A stretch of 64,000 nucleotides of DNA. It comes from Flammeovirgaceae bacterium. Its GTDB lineage: Bacteria; Bacteroidota; Bacteroidia; Cytophagales; Cyclobacteriaceae. The DNA is taken from positions 1-64,000 of the forward strand of contig JAJTGY010000008.1 of the NCBI GenBank assembly GCA_021298015.1, read 5' to 3'. The notes below the pieces were generated by a model. The model was not told the DNA's origin, did no database searches, and saw nothing but the letters and a program-made list of their open reading frames with translations. Each line of letters opens with the position of its first letter. The first letter of the stretch is position 1. The translations under genes were made by a program, and so were the position numbers. This document shows positions 16,602 through 25,185 of the stretch, piece by piece.

Positions 16602-18800
16602 ATGGTTTCTCAACAAATCCCATCAGATGGGCTCATCGGACTTAAGCAAAATTGGCGTGCCGATGCAGTCTCCGGTTTTCTCGTTTTCTTATTAGCCTTA
16701 CCGCTCAGCCTGGGTATCGCCAAAGCCAGTGAGTTCCCGCCCGCCATGGGTGTGCTCACCGCGATGGTCGGAGGTATGGTGGTGAGCTGGTTTGCCGGTT
16801 CGCGCCTTACCATTAAAGGCCCGGCAGCCGGATTGATTACTATTTGTGCAGGTGCCGTGGTTGAAATGGGCGGTGGAGCCGAAGGTTGGCATTTTGCATT
16901 GGGTGCCATTGTGGTGGCTGCCGCCATCCAAATCACGTTCGGTTTCCTCAAGTTTGGCACCCTAAGTGATTTTTTCCCACACTCGGCTGTTCACGGTATG
17001 TTGGCCGCCATCGGTCTGATTATTTTTTCGAAGCAGATACACGTTCTGCTGGGCATTGATCCGGCCACGTTAAAAGGCCTGGAGCCATTTGAACTTTACC
17101 AGCGAATTCCCCACTCAATCGCTCATGCCGATCCGCGGGTGACACTGGTGGGCGTAGTAAGCCTGGTTATCATTTTTGGAATGCCTTTTATCAAATCCAA
17201 GTGGGTGAAAAAAGTGCCGGCTCCCATGGTGGTGTTGGGTGTTACCATTCCCATGGCGCTGATTATGGATTTCAAACATACCGAACCAGCCTTTGATCTG
17301 GTGAAGATCGGAGATTTCTGGGGCATGGTGGGGGTCAACGCTGATTTTGGCATGATCGGCACGGCCGTGTTTTGGAAATATGTTTTCATGTTTCTGTTTA
17401 TCAACAGCCTTGAGTCCCTGCTTACGGTAAAAGCCATTGATGGGCTTGATCCCTGGAAACGCGTATCCAATCCGAACAAGGACTTGGTTGCCGTAGGCCT
17501 TGGCAATGCCACCGCAGCGGTTTTGGGAGGCTTGCCGATGATTTCCGAAGTTGCCCGAAGCTCGGCCAATGTTTCGTTTGGAGGGCGAACACGCTGGGCC
17601 AATTTCTTTCACGGCTTTTTCTTACTTCTGGCCATGCTGCTGTTCATCCCGGTAGTTGAAATGATCCCCAACACGGCCCTGGCGGCATTGCTTATTGCTG
17701 TGGGGTATCGGCTGGCCTCACCCAACGAGTTTTTTAAAACATACAAGATCGGATCAGAGCAGTTGGTGATTTTTGTCGTCACCATTTTGATAACCCTGTA
17801 CACCGATTTGCTCCTGGGTGTTGGTGCGGGAATTTTGATGAAGTTCATTTTTCACATCATTAATGGCGCACCTCTGCGCAGTTTGTTTAAGGCGCGCTAC
17901 GAGTACTTCGAAACCGAAACCGAACAGCATGTGAAAGTTAAGGACTCCGCTGTCTTTTCGAATCTGATCGGCTACAAGAGGTTGTTTGCCAGGTTTAAAC
18001 CCGGCAAGAAAGTGATCATCAATTTTTCGGATGCCCGCATTGTTGACCACACCTTTATGGAGGCGTTGCACCATGTGGAGGAGGAGCGACATCAGCGTGG
18101 CGATGAGATCTTAACCGTTGGATTTGACAACTTCAGGGCTCTATCCCATCATCCGCTGGCAGCGCGCAAATACGATCCGGGTATGCAAAGCAAGGTGGAG
18201 ATCCGATTAACACCGCGCCAACTGGAACTACGCAGATATGCCGAACAACAGGATTTTAACTTCTTTCCCCAAAAGGCGCGAACAGCAGCTAAGTACAAGG
18301 ATTTCCCGATAGCCAAGGGCAATCAAATACAGTACGAAGAAAATATCCTGAGCAAGTTCACCGATACCCACAAAATTGAGTTCAGTGATATCACGTTGAT
18401 CGAAGGGGTACGCCAGGAGCGTAAGGAAAGCCAGTTTACGGTCGCTTTCATCACGGACACGGGTTTACCGTTACCGGATTTCGCTCTGGAGCCGGAAAGT
18501 TTTGGAACCCGACTGTCGGATCTTATTCATGGCCATGACATTGATTTCTCAAGCGCTCCCGCGTTTTCGCGCAAATACTACCTGCGAGGATTTGATGAAG
18601 ATAAAATTCGTGACTTCTTCCAGCCGGAAATCATCACGTTCCTGGAAACACATGATGCCATCCACATCGAATGCCATAAGCACAAGTTGTTGATCCACAA
18701 AAAAATGGATACACTCACAGCCGGAAAGGTTGCCGAGTTGGAGCAATGGGCAGCCGCGTTTGTGACGGCCGCCCAACGGAAGGTACGCGTAACCTTATAA
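16602..18800 (+). CDS. SulP family anion transporter, probable bicarbonate importer, with a C-terminal extension
   Basis: A 732-residue SLC26/SulP protein. Residues 1-430 hold the membrane core, opening with the family signature WRADAVSGFLVFLLALPLSLGIAKASEFPP and carrying GLPMISEVARSSANVSFGGRTRWANFFHG. A STAS-like region follows (about 450-540: KVIINFSDARIVDHTFMEALHHV). The last ~170 residues form an extra alpha/beta region (FSDITLIEGVRQERKESQFTVAF ... QPEIITFLETHDAIHIECHKHKLLIHK) not seen in short SulP proteins. SulP proteins move sulfate, bicarbonate or other anions; location beside dabAB argues for bicarbonate (inference). Confidence 0.88.
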   Translation: MVSQQIPSDGLIGLKQNWRADAVSGFLVFLLALPLSLGIAKASEFPPAMGVLTAMVGGMVVSWFAGSRLTIKGPAAGLITICAGAVVEMGGGAEGWHFALGAIVVAAAIQITFGFLKFGTLSDFFPHSAVHGMLAAIGLIIFSKQIHVLLGIDPATLKGLEPFELYQRIPHSIAHADPRVTLVGVVSLVIIFGMPFIKSKWVKKVPAPMVVLGVTIPMALIMDFKHTEPAFDLVKIGDFWGMVGVNADFGMIGTAVFWKYVFMFLFINSLESLLTVKAIDGLDPWKRVSNPNKDLVAVGLGNATAAVLGGLPMISEVARSSANVSFGGRTRWANFFHGFFLLLAMLLFIPVVEMIPNTALAALLIAVGYRLASPNEFFKTYKIGSEQLVIFVVTILITLYTDLLLGVGAGILMKFIFHIINGAPLRSLFKARYEYFETETEQHVKVKDSAVFSNLIGYKRLFARFKPGKKVIINFSDARIVDHTFMEALHHVEEERHQRGDEILTVGFDNFRALSHHPLAARKYDPGMQSKVEIRLTPRQLELRRYAEQQDFNFFPQKARTAAKYKDFPIAKGNQIQYEENILSKFTDTHKIEFSDITLIEGVRQERKESQFTVAFITDTGLPLPDFALEPESFGTRLSDLIHGHDIDFSSAPAFSRKYYLRGFDEDKIRDFFQPEIITFLETHDAIHIECHKHKLLIHKKMDTLTAGKVAELEQWAAAFVTAAQRKVRVTL

Positions 18801-18810
18801 ATTTGCTGTG

Positions 18811-19557
18811 ATGATTTGTGTTCGAGTATTTGTCGTTTTGCTCATTTCCACGTCTGCCCTGGGCCAAAGTGTGCGCCAACACACCACCAATAGCAATGGA
18901 TGGTACATGTATTTTGGCGATCACAAGGTTTCCTCCAAGTGGGGCGTGCATCTCGAGGCCCAGTTCAGGCGTCATGATGTGATCACCTCCTGGCAACAGT
19001 TGCTTTTGCGCACCGGCATCAATTATCATTTGACCGATCAGACATTTCTGACGGCCGGTTACGCCTTTATTCAAACCTACCCATACGGAGAGTTTCCGGT
19101 GGCCGCTGCTTTTCCGGAGCACCGGCTCTGGCAACAGGCACAGATCAAGAGCCAACTGCGCAAGTGGGAAATGATCAGTCGTTTTCGGCTGGAGCAGCGT
19201 TGGCAATATCTTCCCGTTGAGCAAACGGACGGCAGCTTTGCCCCGGGCGAAGCCGTTTATCAGAATCGATTCCGGATTTTTACGAGGTTCTCCATTCCGT
19301 TCACAGGCGAAACGATCGAGGAAAAAAGCTGGTACGTGACCTTTTATGATGAAGTCTTCATCAGCTTTGGCGAGAATGTAAAAATGAATGTGTTTGACCA
19401 GAATCGTGCCTACGTGGCGCTGGGATACCGAATACCGAAGGTTGGCCGGCTGGAGTTTGGGTATCTGAATCAGCTCGTTTTAAAGAGTAATGGCACGCAG
19501 GTAGAAAGCAACCACACGCTGCAGCTCGGATTAATCAGCAACATTCCTTTCTTTTAA
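18811..19557 (+). CDS. DUF2490 family outer-membrane-type protein (copy 1)
   Basis: A 248-residue exported protein with signal peptide ICVRVFVVLLISTSALGQS. The mature part alternates short amphipathic strands rich in Tyr, Trp and Arg (WYMYFGDHKVSSKWGVHLEAQFRRHD, FRLEQRWQYL, YQNRFRIFTRF) as in the DUF2490 family, which is predicted to form a small beta-barrel in the outer membrane. Function is unknown. It follows the SulP gene by 10 bp and is probably co-transcribed, so it might be a pore or assembly partner for anion uptake. The ATG at 18811 is chosen over the GTG just before it. A homologue lies at 24463. Confidence 0.8.
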   Translation: MICVRVFVVLLISTSALGQSVRQHTTNSNGWYMYFGDHKVSSKWGVHLEAQFRRHDVITSWQQLLLRTGINYHLTDQTFLTAGYAFIQTYPYGEFPVAAAFPEHRLWQQAQIKSQLRKWEMISRFRLEQRWQYLPVEQTDGSFAPGEAVYQNRFRIFTRFSIPFTGETIEEKSWYVTFYDEVFISFGENVKMNVFDQNRAYVALGYRIPKVGRLEFGYLNQLVLKSNGTQVESNHTLQLGLISNIPFF

Positions 19558-20320
19558 CAGCCATGAAGACCTTTTTTCCGTGCTTCGCGAAAAAGGCAAT
19601 GGTCTGGCCCGTGAGCAAACCCAGTGCGAACAAACACGCTACAGCAAGGGTAGACTCAGCGGATGATTCCCATCTCCAGTAGATGCCCAGGATAGCCCAA
19701 GCCACCACTACGGTGAACGAAAATGCCCGGTATCTCCAGGTCATACCTGTTGCCAGCAGGGCGGCAATGGCAATCATAATGACTGTCCATACCACACCAC
19801 TGAGCGGGTAGCCCGACCATTCCCAATGAATCAGCAAGCATGAAGTGTTGGCAATGGTAGCTACACAAATCCAGGCGAAGTAAACCGAGAACGTGGTTTG
19901 GAGATAGCGTTGAAGTGACTCGCGTAACTCTACAGCTGCCCGCAGCAACATAAAGATGCGACTGAGTGTGAACCAGAGCACCAGCATCACCACGAGTGAC
20001 CATCCCGGTAGCAGGTAGTGCCACACCAGAATCCAACCGGCATTGGCAAAACAGGATACCAGAAACCATTGGCTCAGTCGGGGAAACCAGATTTGCTGGC
20101 GCAACGCTCCCCATTGAACGATGACGAACCCAAGTAACAACAGGTAGATCACGCTCCAGATGCTGAACGTGATACCGGCCGGTGTAAACAAACTGGGATA
20201 CAGAGACGAAATCTGCCCCGTGTTCATGCCATTAATGGGGAGAATGTTGGCGAGTGCATTCACGGTGATCACCAGGGCAAACCCCAGGGTGTTCAAAATC
20301 GGCCAAAACGCTTTATTCAT
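19535..20320 (-). CDS. TspO/MBR-like tryptophan-rich membrane protein
   Basis: A 261-residue integral membrane protein with about seven hydrophobic segments and high tryptophan content. It starts with a helix followed by ANILPINGMNTGQISSLYPSLFTPAGITFSIWSVIYLLL, the pattern of the longer TspO/MBR-related family in Bacteroidota and actinobacteria, which has two more helices than classical TspO. Classical TspO binds porphyrins and cholesterol; the role of this longer group is not established. A near-consensus -7 box (TACCTTAG on the minus strand) lies about 25 nt upstream. It overlaps the convergent DUF2490 gene by 23 bp. Confidence 0.75.
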   Translation of the reverse strand: MNKAFWPILNTLGFALVITVNALANILPINGMNTGQISSLYPSLFTPAGITFSIWSVIYLLLLGFVIVQWGALRQQIWFPRLSQWFLVSCFANAGWILVWHYLLPGWSLVVMLVLWFTLSRIFMLLRAAVELRESLQRYLQTTFSVYFAWICVATIANTSCLLIHWEWSGYPLSGVVWTVIMIAIAALLATGMTWRYRAFSFTVVVAWAILGIYWRWESSAESTLAVACLFALGLLTGQTIAFFAKHGKKVFMAVKRKECC

Positions 20321-20372
20321 GATATTCGATAAACATCTAAGGTAGTGATTGGTTTTCGTTTATTCCGATCGG

Positions 20373-20404
20373 TTTGCGCATCCCCGAATGTCAATGTACT
20401 TTCG
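20373..20404 (+). promoter_or_regulatory. Promoter of the prolyl oligopeptidase gene
   Basis: TTTG (20373-20376), a 20-bp spacer, then TACTTTCG (20397-20404), which matches TAnnTTTG at seven of eight positions. Spacing fits the Bacteroidota consensus. Transcription would start near 20410, giving a 14-nt leader before ATG 20424 and excluding the upstream in-frame codon at 20349. Confidence 0.68.
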
Positions 20405-20423
20405 CTTCCCTAAACGAAACGAT

Positions 20424-22559
20424 ATGAAGATCATTTTTCCCATCGCACTTCTGGCGCTTCTCGCAGCCGGCTGCCAAAAGCCGGCTCCGGTAAAGCTTAG
20501 CCAATACCCGACTACCGCGAAGGTTGACACGGTAGATACTTACTTTGGCGTGCCAGTAGCCGACCCCTATCGCTGGCTGGAGAACGACACCTCAAAAGAG
20601 ACGGCCGATTGGGTTACTCGGCAAAATGAGGTAACGTTTGGTTATCTAAAAAATATTCCATTTCGCGAGGCCATTAAAGCGCGCTTAAATGAAGTGAACA
20701 ATTACGTAAAACTGAGCGCGCCAATGCGGCATGGCGATTACTTTTATTTTTTTAAGAACGATGGCCTGCAAAATCAAAGCGTGTGCTATCGTAAGAAAAT
20801 AACCGGAGGCGATCCTGAAGCTTTTCTTGATCCCAATACGTTTGCAGCTGATGGCACCACGCGTCTCGCGGGTATGTCTTTCTCTAAAGACGGCTCGCGC
20901 TTGGCGTACCTTATTGCCCCGAGTGGCTCTGACTGGACACACGCCATAATAATTGGCACATCCGACAAAATGCAGCTACAGGACACCATTCGCAATTTAA
21001 AGTTTGCGAGCATCGCCTGGAAAGGCAATGAGGGCTTTTACTACACTTCGTACGGACACCTGAAAGGAACCAGCCGTATTACCGCCAAAGCTGAAAATCA
21101 AAAACTTTACTACCACAAGATTGGTGAAAGCCGTGACCAGGATCAGTTGATTTTTGGAGACGACAAAAACCCAAAAAGATATCTATGGTCGTACCTGACT
21201 GAGGATGAGCGATTCCTTGTTATCGGGGCCACCAACGGCACCTCTGGTCAGGAGGTATACGTCCGCGATTTGAACGATCCGAAAGGCAAGATTGTCACAC
21301 TCGTAGGCAATCAGGAAAATGATCATTCCATAATTGCCAATCAAGGGAGCCTGTTACTCATGCAAACCAACCTGAATGCCCCCAACAACCGGCTGGTGTT
21401 GATTGACCCTGCAAGACCATTACCAGAAAACTGGAAAGATGTTATTGCGGAAGAAAAAAACGTAGCCTCATTTAGTACTGGTGGCGGCAAGATCTTTGCA
21501 GATTACACGGTTGACGTGAAATCACTCATCAAGCAGTTTGATGCCACTGGCAAGTTTGAACGCGAGGTGGAATTACCCGGAATCGGTACCGCGGTCTGGG
21601 GTGGGAGCCGCGAAACTGAAAAAGAGATTTACTACACCTTTACCTCTTTTCTCTACCCAACAACCATTTTCAGTTATTCGATTGAGTCGGGTAAATCTGC
21701 ATTGTATGCCGAGCCAACCCTCGACTTTAACCCAGACGAATACGAGATGAAGCAAGTTTTTTATACAAGCAAGGACAGCACTCGCGTCCCGATGTTTATT
21801 GTGCACAAGAAGGGCCTTGTCATGAACGGAAAAAATGCTACGCTACTTTATGGATATGGAGGCTTTAACTCGGTTATGCTTCCGAGTTTCAGCGCTTCTC
21901 GTCTGGTTTGGCTGGAGAATGGTGGTGTTTACGCCATGGCCAATTTACGAGGCGGTGGCGAATATGGTGAAGAGTGGCACAAAGCAGGCATCAAAATGAA
22001 AAAGCAAAATGTGTTTGATGACTTCATTGCTGCAGCAGAATACCTCATCGCTGAGAAATACACGTCTTCTGACTATCTCGCAATTCAGGGTGGCTCGAAT
22101 GGTGGCTTGTTAGTTGGCGCCTGCATGACCCAACGCCCCGAGTTGTTTAAAGTAGCCTTGCCGGCCGTGGGCGTAATGGACATGCTTCGGTACCACCGAT
22201 TCTCAGCTGGCCCCGGTTGGGCACCCGATTATGGTACTGCAGATGACTCAAAGGAGATGTTTGAATATTTGAAAGGTTATTCACCGCTGCACAATATCAA
22301 ACCGGGCGTGAGCTATCCGGCTACACTCGTGACAACTTCCGACCATGATGATCGTGTGGTGCCCGCTCACTCGTATAAGTTTGCCGCCACATTGCAGGAG
22401 AATCATAAAGGTAATCACCCTGTGTTGATCCGTATTGAGACCAATTCAGCACATGGTGCCTCTAACCTTACCAAGAACATCGAGGGCACAGCCGATGCCT
22501 TCGCTTTTGCCTGGTATAACATGGGCGTGTTGCCGCCCATTGCGAAGGAGAAAATGTAG
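20424..22559 (+). CDS. Prolyl oligopeptidase family (S9) lipoprotein
   Basis: A 711-residue serine peptidase that cleaves short peptides after proline. The N-terminus is a lipoprotein signal (MKIIFPIALLALLAAGC), so it is anchored on the periplasmic side or in the outer membrane. A seven-bladed propeller spans about residues 60-440, and the alpha/beta hydrolase domain carries the nucleophile in QGGSNGGLL, the acid in TTSDHDDRV and the histidine in NSAHGAS. Length matches bacterial prolyl endopeptidases. A promoter just upstream and a strong terminator just downstream make it a single-gene transcript. Confidence 0.94.
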   Translation: MKIIFPIALLALLAAGCQKPAPVKLSQYPTTAKVDTVDTYFGVPVADPYRWLENDTSKETADWVTRQNEVTFGYLKNIPFREAIKARLNEVNNYVKLSAPMRHGDYFYFFKNDGLQNQSVCYRKKITGGDPEAFLDPNTFAADGTTRLAGMSFSKDGSRLAYLIAPSGSDWTHAIIIGTSDKMQLQDTIRNLKFASIAWKGNEGFYYTSYGHLKGTSRITAKAENQKLYYHKIGESRDQDQLIFGDDKNPKRYLWSYLTEDERFLVIGATNGTSGQEVYVRDLNDPKGKIVTLVGNQENDHSIIANQGSLLLMQTNLNAPNNRLVLIDPARPLPENWKDVIAEEKNVASFSTGGGKIFADYTVDVKSLIKQFDATGKFEREVELPGIGTAVWGGSRETEKEIYYTFTSFLYPTTIFSYSIESGKSALYAEPTLDFNPDEYEMKQVFYTSKDSTRVPMFIVHKKGLVMNGKNATLLYGYGGFNSVMLPSFSASRLVWLENGGVYAMANLRGGGEYGEEWHKAGIKMKKQNVFDDFIAAAEYLIAEKYTSSDYLAIQGGSNGGLLVGACMTQRPELFKVALPAVGVMDMLRYHRFSAGPGWAPDYGTADDSKEMFEYLKGYSPLHNIKPGVSYPATLVTTSDHDDRVVPAHSYKFAATLQENHKGNHPVLIRIETNSAHGASNLTKNIEGTADAFAFAWYNMGVLPPIAKEKM

Positions 22560-22572
22560 GCATGATCAAATG

Positions 22573-22625
22573 CCGGATTCCTGGTGCTGAATGCAGAGCA
22601 TTCACGATTGGGAATCCGGTTTTTG
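22573..22625 (+). terminator. Intrinsic terminator of the prolyl oligopeptidase gene
   Basis: A 9-bp outer stem (CCGGATTCC 22573-22581 with GGAATCCGG 22611-22619) encloses a second 6-bp hairpin (GAATGC 22589-22594 with GCATTC 22598-22603), followed by TTTTTG. It lies 14 nt after the stop codon. The opposite strand has no T tract, so it does not serve uvrC. Confidence 0.82.
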
Positions 22626-22630
22626 TTTCT

Positions 22631-24406
22631 TTACCCCAGTATTTTCCGCGCTGTCTTTTCGCCCACCAAAGAGGTGAGTTCCTCCAGACTTGCCTCTTTT
22701 ATTTTTTTCACGGATTTGAAATGAGCCAGGAGTTTGTCCGTTGTTTTCTTTCCAATACCGGGTATGCCTTCCAATTCCGTTACAAACGTGGCTGAGCTGC
22801 GCTTTTGACGGTGAAACGTAATGGCAAACCGATGGGCCTCATCCCGAATGCGCTGCAACAACAACAAGCCGGGTGATTTTTTACTGATGTGTAGCGGTAA
22901 CGGATCCTCTGGGTAATAGATCTCCTCCAGCTTTTTGGCAATCCCCACGATGGGAATTTTTCCGTAGAGCCCCAATGCCTGCATAGCCTCGCACGCGCTG
23001 CTGAGTTGACCTTTGCCCCCGTCCACTACAATCAGGTTGGGAAACTCACCTTGTTCTTCCATAATGCGCTTGTACCTGCGGGTAACAATTTCTTTCATCG
23101 AAGCAAAGTCATCGGGGCCTTCCACCGTTTTGATGTTGAAGTGCCGGTAACCGCCTTTGTTCGGTTGGCCATCCACAAAGCGAACCATTGCGGCAACGGG
23201 CGTGGTCCCCTGAAAATTGGAATTGTCGAAGCACTCAATGACTTTCGGAAAGGTGGTGAGGCGAAGGTCTTTCTGGAGGATGTGCAGTACCTCATTCTTC
23301 TTTGACTGCTTTTCTTCTTTTTCGGTTTGCTTTTTTTGTTTGGCAAACAACGCGTTTTTGAGCGAGAGCGCAACCAACTTTCGCTTATCGCCAATCTGGG
23401 GCACCACAATTTCCAAATCGCTCATCTCCACAGCCAACGCCACGTTGCTGAAGACCACGGGGTTCGAGCTCCGGCACTCTGCCCGCAGGTTCACGAGCAC
23501 CAGGCTGGCCAGGTCGTTGTCCGGTTCATCCAGTTTCTTTTTCACTTCAACATTCTTGGAGAACACGATGGCACCTTCCTTCACCATCATGTAATTGAGA
23601 AATGCCTCGGTTTCGGAACTGGCGATGCTGATCACATCAATATCGGTGAGTTTCCGGTTAACGACCAGCGACTTTGTCTGGAATTTTTCCAACAGATCAA
23701 GCTTATGTTTAAAGCGTGCGGCAATTTCATATTCGAATTTTTCGGCTGCGGCCTGCATGCGCGCGGCAAAGGTCTCTTCCACAATACTCAAGTCGCCTTT
23801 CAAGACATTGCGGGCCTGCGCAATGTCCTCCAGGTAACTGGTTTCTTCCTGCAAGCCTTCGCAGGGTCCGCGACAGTTTCCGATGTGATACTCCAGGCAG
23901 ACTTTTAACTTTTTTTGTTGAATACTCTCTTCTGAGAGCAGCAGGCTGCACGTGCGAATAGAGTAGAGTTGGCGAACCAATTCCAGAACGGCTTTCATGG
24001 AGGCCACACTGGTGTAGGGCCCGAAGTACTCGCCTTGTTTGGGTAGATATTTTCGGGTGTAGATAATTCGGGGGAATCGTTCTTTTAAGATGCAGAGGTA
24101 GGGAAAGGTCTTGTCGTCCTTGAGCAGGATGTTGTACTTCGGCTGGTTTTCTTTAATCAGGTTGTTTTCCAGCAGGAGGGAGTCAAACTCCGAATGGGTG
24201 ATGGTAAATTCAAGGCGATCGATTTCGGAAACCAGTTTTTCGGTTTTGCGGTTGTACTGGCTTTGCTTGTTGAAATAGGAGCTGACGCGCTTCTTCAGAC
24301 TTTTGGCCTTACCAACGTAAATCAATTTGGCTTCGCGGTCATAAAAGCGATACACCCCGGGCTGGTCGGGCAATGACGTTACCTGAGCGCGCAACTCTTC
24401 TTTCAT
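22631..24406 (-). CDS. uvrC: Excinuclease ABC subunit C
   Basis: A 591-residue nuclease that makes the two incisions in nucleotide excision repair. The N-terminal GIY-YIG domain (about 13-95) shows GVYRFYDREAKLIYVGKAKSLKKRVSSYF. The UVR motif that contacts UvrB is near residues 200-235. The C-terminal RNase H-like nuclease has ECFDNSNFQGTTPVAAMV and VVDGGKGQLSSA, and the protein ends in a helix-hairpin-helix pair (LEGIPGIGKKTTDKLLAHF). Length is normal. A consensus -7 box lies four bases before the ATG. Confidence 0.97.
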   Translation of the reverse strand: MKEELRAQVTSLPDQPGVYRFYDREAKLIYVGKAKSLKKRVSSYFNKQSQYNRKTEKLVSEIDRLEFTITHSEFDSLLLENNLIKENQPKYNILLKDDKTFPYLCILKERFPRIIYTRKYLPKQGEYFGPYTSVASMKAVLELVRQLYSIRTCSLLLSEESIQQKKLKVCLEYHIGNCRGPCEGLQEETSYLEDIAQARNVLKGDLSIVEETFAARMQAAAEKFEYEIAARFKHKLDLLEKFQTKSLVVNRKLTDIDVISIASSETEAFLNYMMVKEGAIVFSKNVEVKKKLDEPDNDLASLVLVNLRAECRSSNPVVFSNVALAVEMSDLEIVVPQIGDKRKLVALSLKNALFAKQKKQTEKEEKQSKKNEVLHILQKDLRLTTFPKVIECFDNSNFQGTTPVAAMVRFVDGQPNKGGYRHFNIKTVEGPDDFASMKEIVTRRYKRIMEEQGEFPNLIVVDGGKGQLSSACEAMQALGLYGKIPIVGIAKKLEEIYYPEDPLPLHISKKSPGLLLLQRIRDEAHRFAITFHRQKRSSATFVTELEGIPGIGKKTTDKLLAHFKSVKKIKEASLEELTSLVGEKTARKILG

Positions 24407-24410
24407 CGTT

Positions 24411-24418
24411 CAAAAATA
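24411..24418 (-). promoter_or_regulatory. -7 box for uvrC
   Basis: Minus-strand TATTTTTG matches TAnnTTTG exactly and is followed by AACG and then the uvrC ATG, so the transcript should start at or very near the start codon. No -33 TTTG at normal spacing was seen. Confidence 0.5.
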
Positions 24419-24439
24419 GCGGAATATCACCCATTTGCT

Positions 24440-24447
24440 TACTTTCG
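24440..24447 (+). promoter_or_regulatory. Probable -7 box for the second DUF2490 gene
   Basis: TACTTTCG matches TAnnTTTG at seven of eight positions, followed 15 bp later by GTG 24463. A short hairpin CGGCC-TACT-GGCCG (24446-24459) overlaps its end and the expected transcription start. Confidence 0.4.
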
Positions 24448-24462
24448 GCCTACTGGCCGCAC

Positions 24463-25185
24463 GTGAAACGCAACTACCTTTTGCTATTTCTTCTTTGGTC
24501 TTTGGATGCCCCAGCCCAATCAAATCAGTTCAGCGATTTGGGGAGTTGGAATATCCTGAACGCCTCGGTTAAGGTGAACGATAAGTGGGCGGTATTTGCA
24601 GAAGGGCAGATTCGTTCGCTAAAGTTTTACCAGGATTTTCACTACTACGAAGTAAAAGGAGGAATTCAATACAGCCTCGATAAGAACTTCTCCGTGGCCG
24701 TGGCGGGCGGCAGCTACAATACCTATAGCCCGGGCGGTTCGTTTGAAGATCCCAAATTGAGTGATGAAGAGCGTTTGTGGGAACAGCTGACGATGAAGCA
24801 GTACTACCAACGGGTGAAATTTGAACATCGGTACCGGGCGGAGCAGCGGTGGACACAAACGGGCTTTCGGCATCGCTTTCGGTATCGGATCAATGCCGTT
24901 ATTCCGCTGGGTAAACAGCAACAGGTGGTGCCGGGCGTATGGTATTTGAATTTTTCAAACGAGCTCTTTTTCACCAACCAGGCGCCTTACTTTGAGCGCA
25001 ATCGTTTCTTCATGGGAGTGGGACGTAAAATGACCGAAAGCCTGACGTTGCAAACGGGATACATGCAGCAGTTTGATTACCGCTTAGTCGATGAAATCGG
25101 CCGAAACTTTTTTCAGATTTCTTTTTTGTTTGACCTGCGCTGGAGAGAAAACAGCACCGAGAAACTTCCTACTCACGTAGATTAG
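24463..25185 (+). CDS. DUF2490 family outer-membrane-type protein (copy 2)
   Basis: A 240-residue exported protein starting at GTG 24463 with signal peptide KRNYLLLFLLWSLDAPAQS. It shares with the gene at 18811 the strand order and motifs of DUF2490: WAVFAEGQIRSLKFYQDF, FEHRYRAEQRW, HRFRYRINAVIPL and TLQTGYMQQFDYR. A small outer-membrane beta-barrel of unknown function is expected. Upstream in-frame codons lie inside uvrC and before the promoter box, so they are rejected. It overlaps the convergent PBP1A gene by 4 bp. Confidence 0.8.
   Translation: MKRNYLLLFLLWSLDAPAQSNQFSDLGSWNILNASVKVNDKWAVFAEGQIRSLKFYQDFHYYEVKGGIQYSLDKNFSVAVAGGSYNTYSPGGSFEDPKLSDEERLWEQLTMKQYYQRVKFEHRYRAEQRWTQTGFRHRFRYRINAVIPLGKQQQVVPGVWYLNFSNELFFTNQAPYFERNRFFMGVGRKMTESLTLQTGYMQQFDYRLVDEIGRNFFQISFLFDLRWRENSTEKLPTHVD

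Noticed and set aside
19557-19600. CCTTTTTT...AAAAAGG inverted repeat at the DUF2490/TspO-like junction
   Set aside because: A/T-rich, long loop and within coding sequence of the opposing gene; a terminator role could not be supported.
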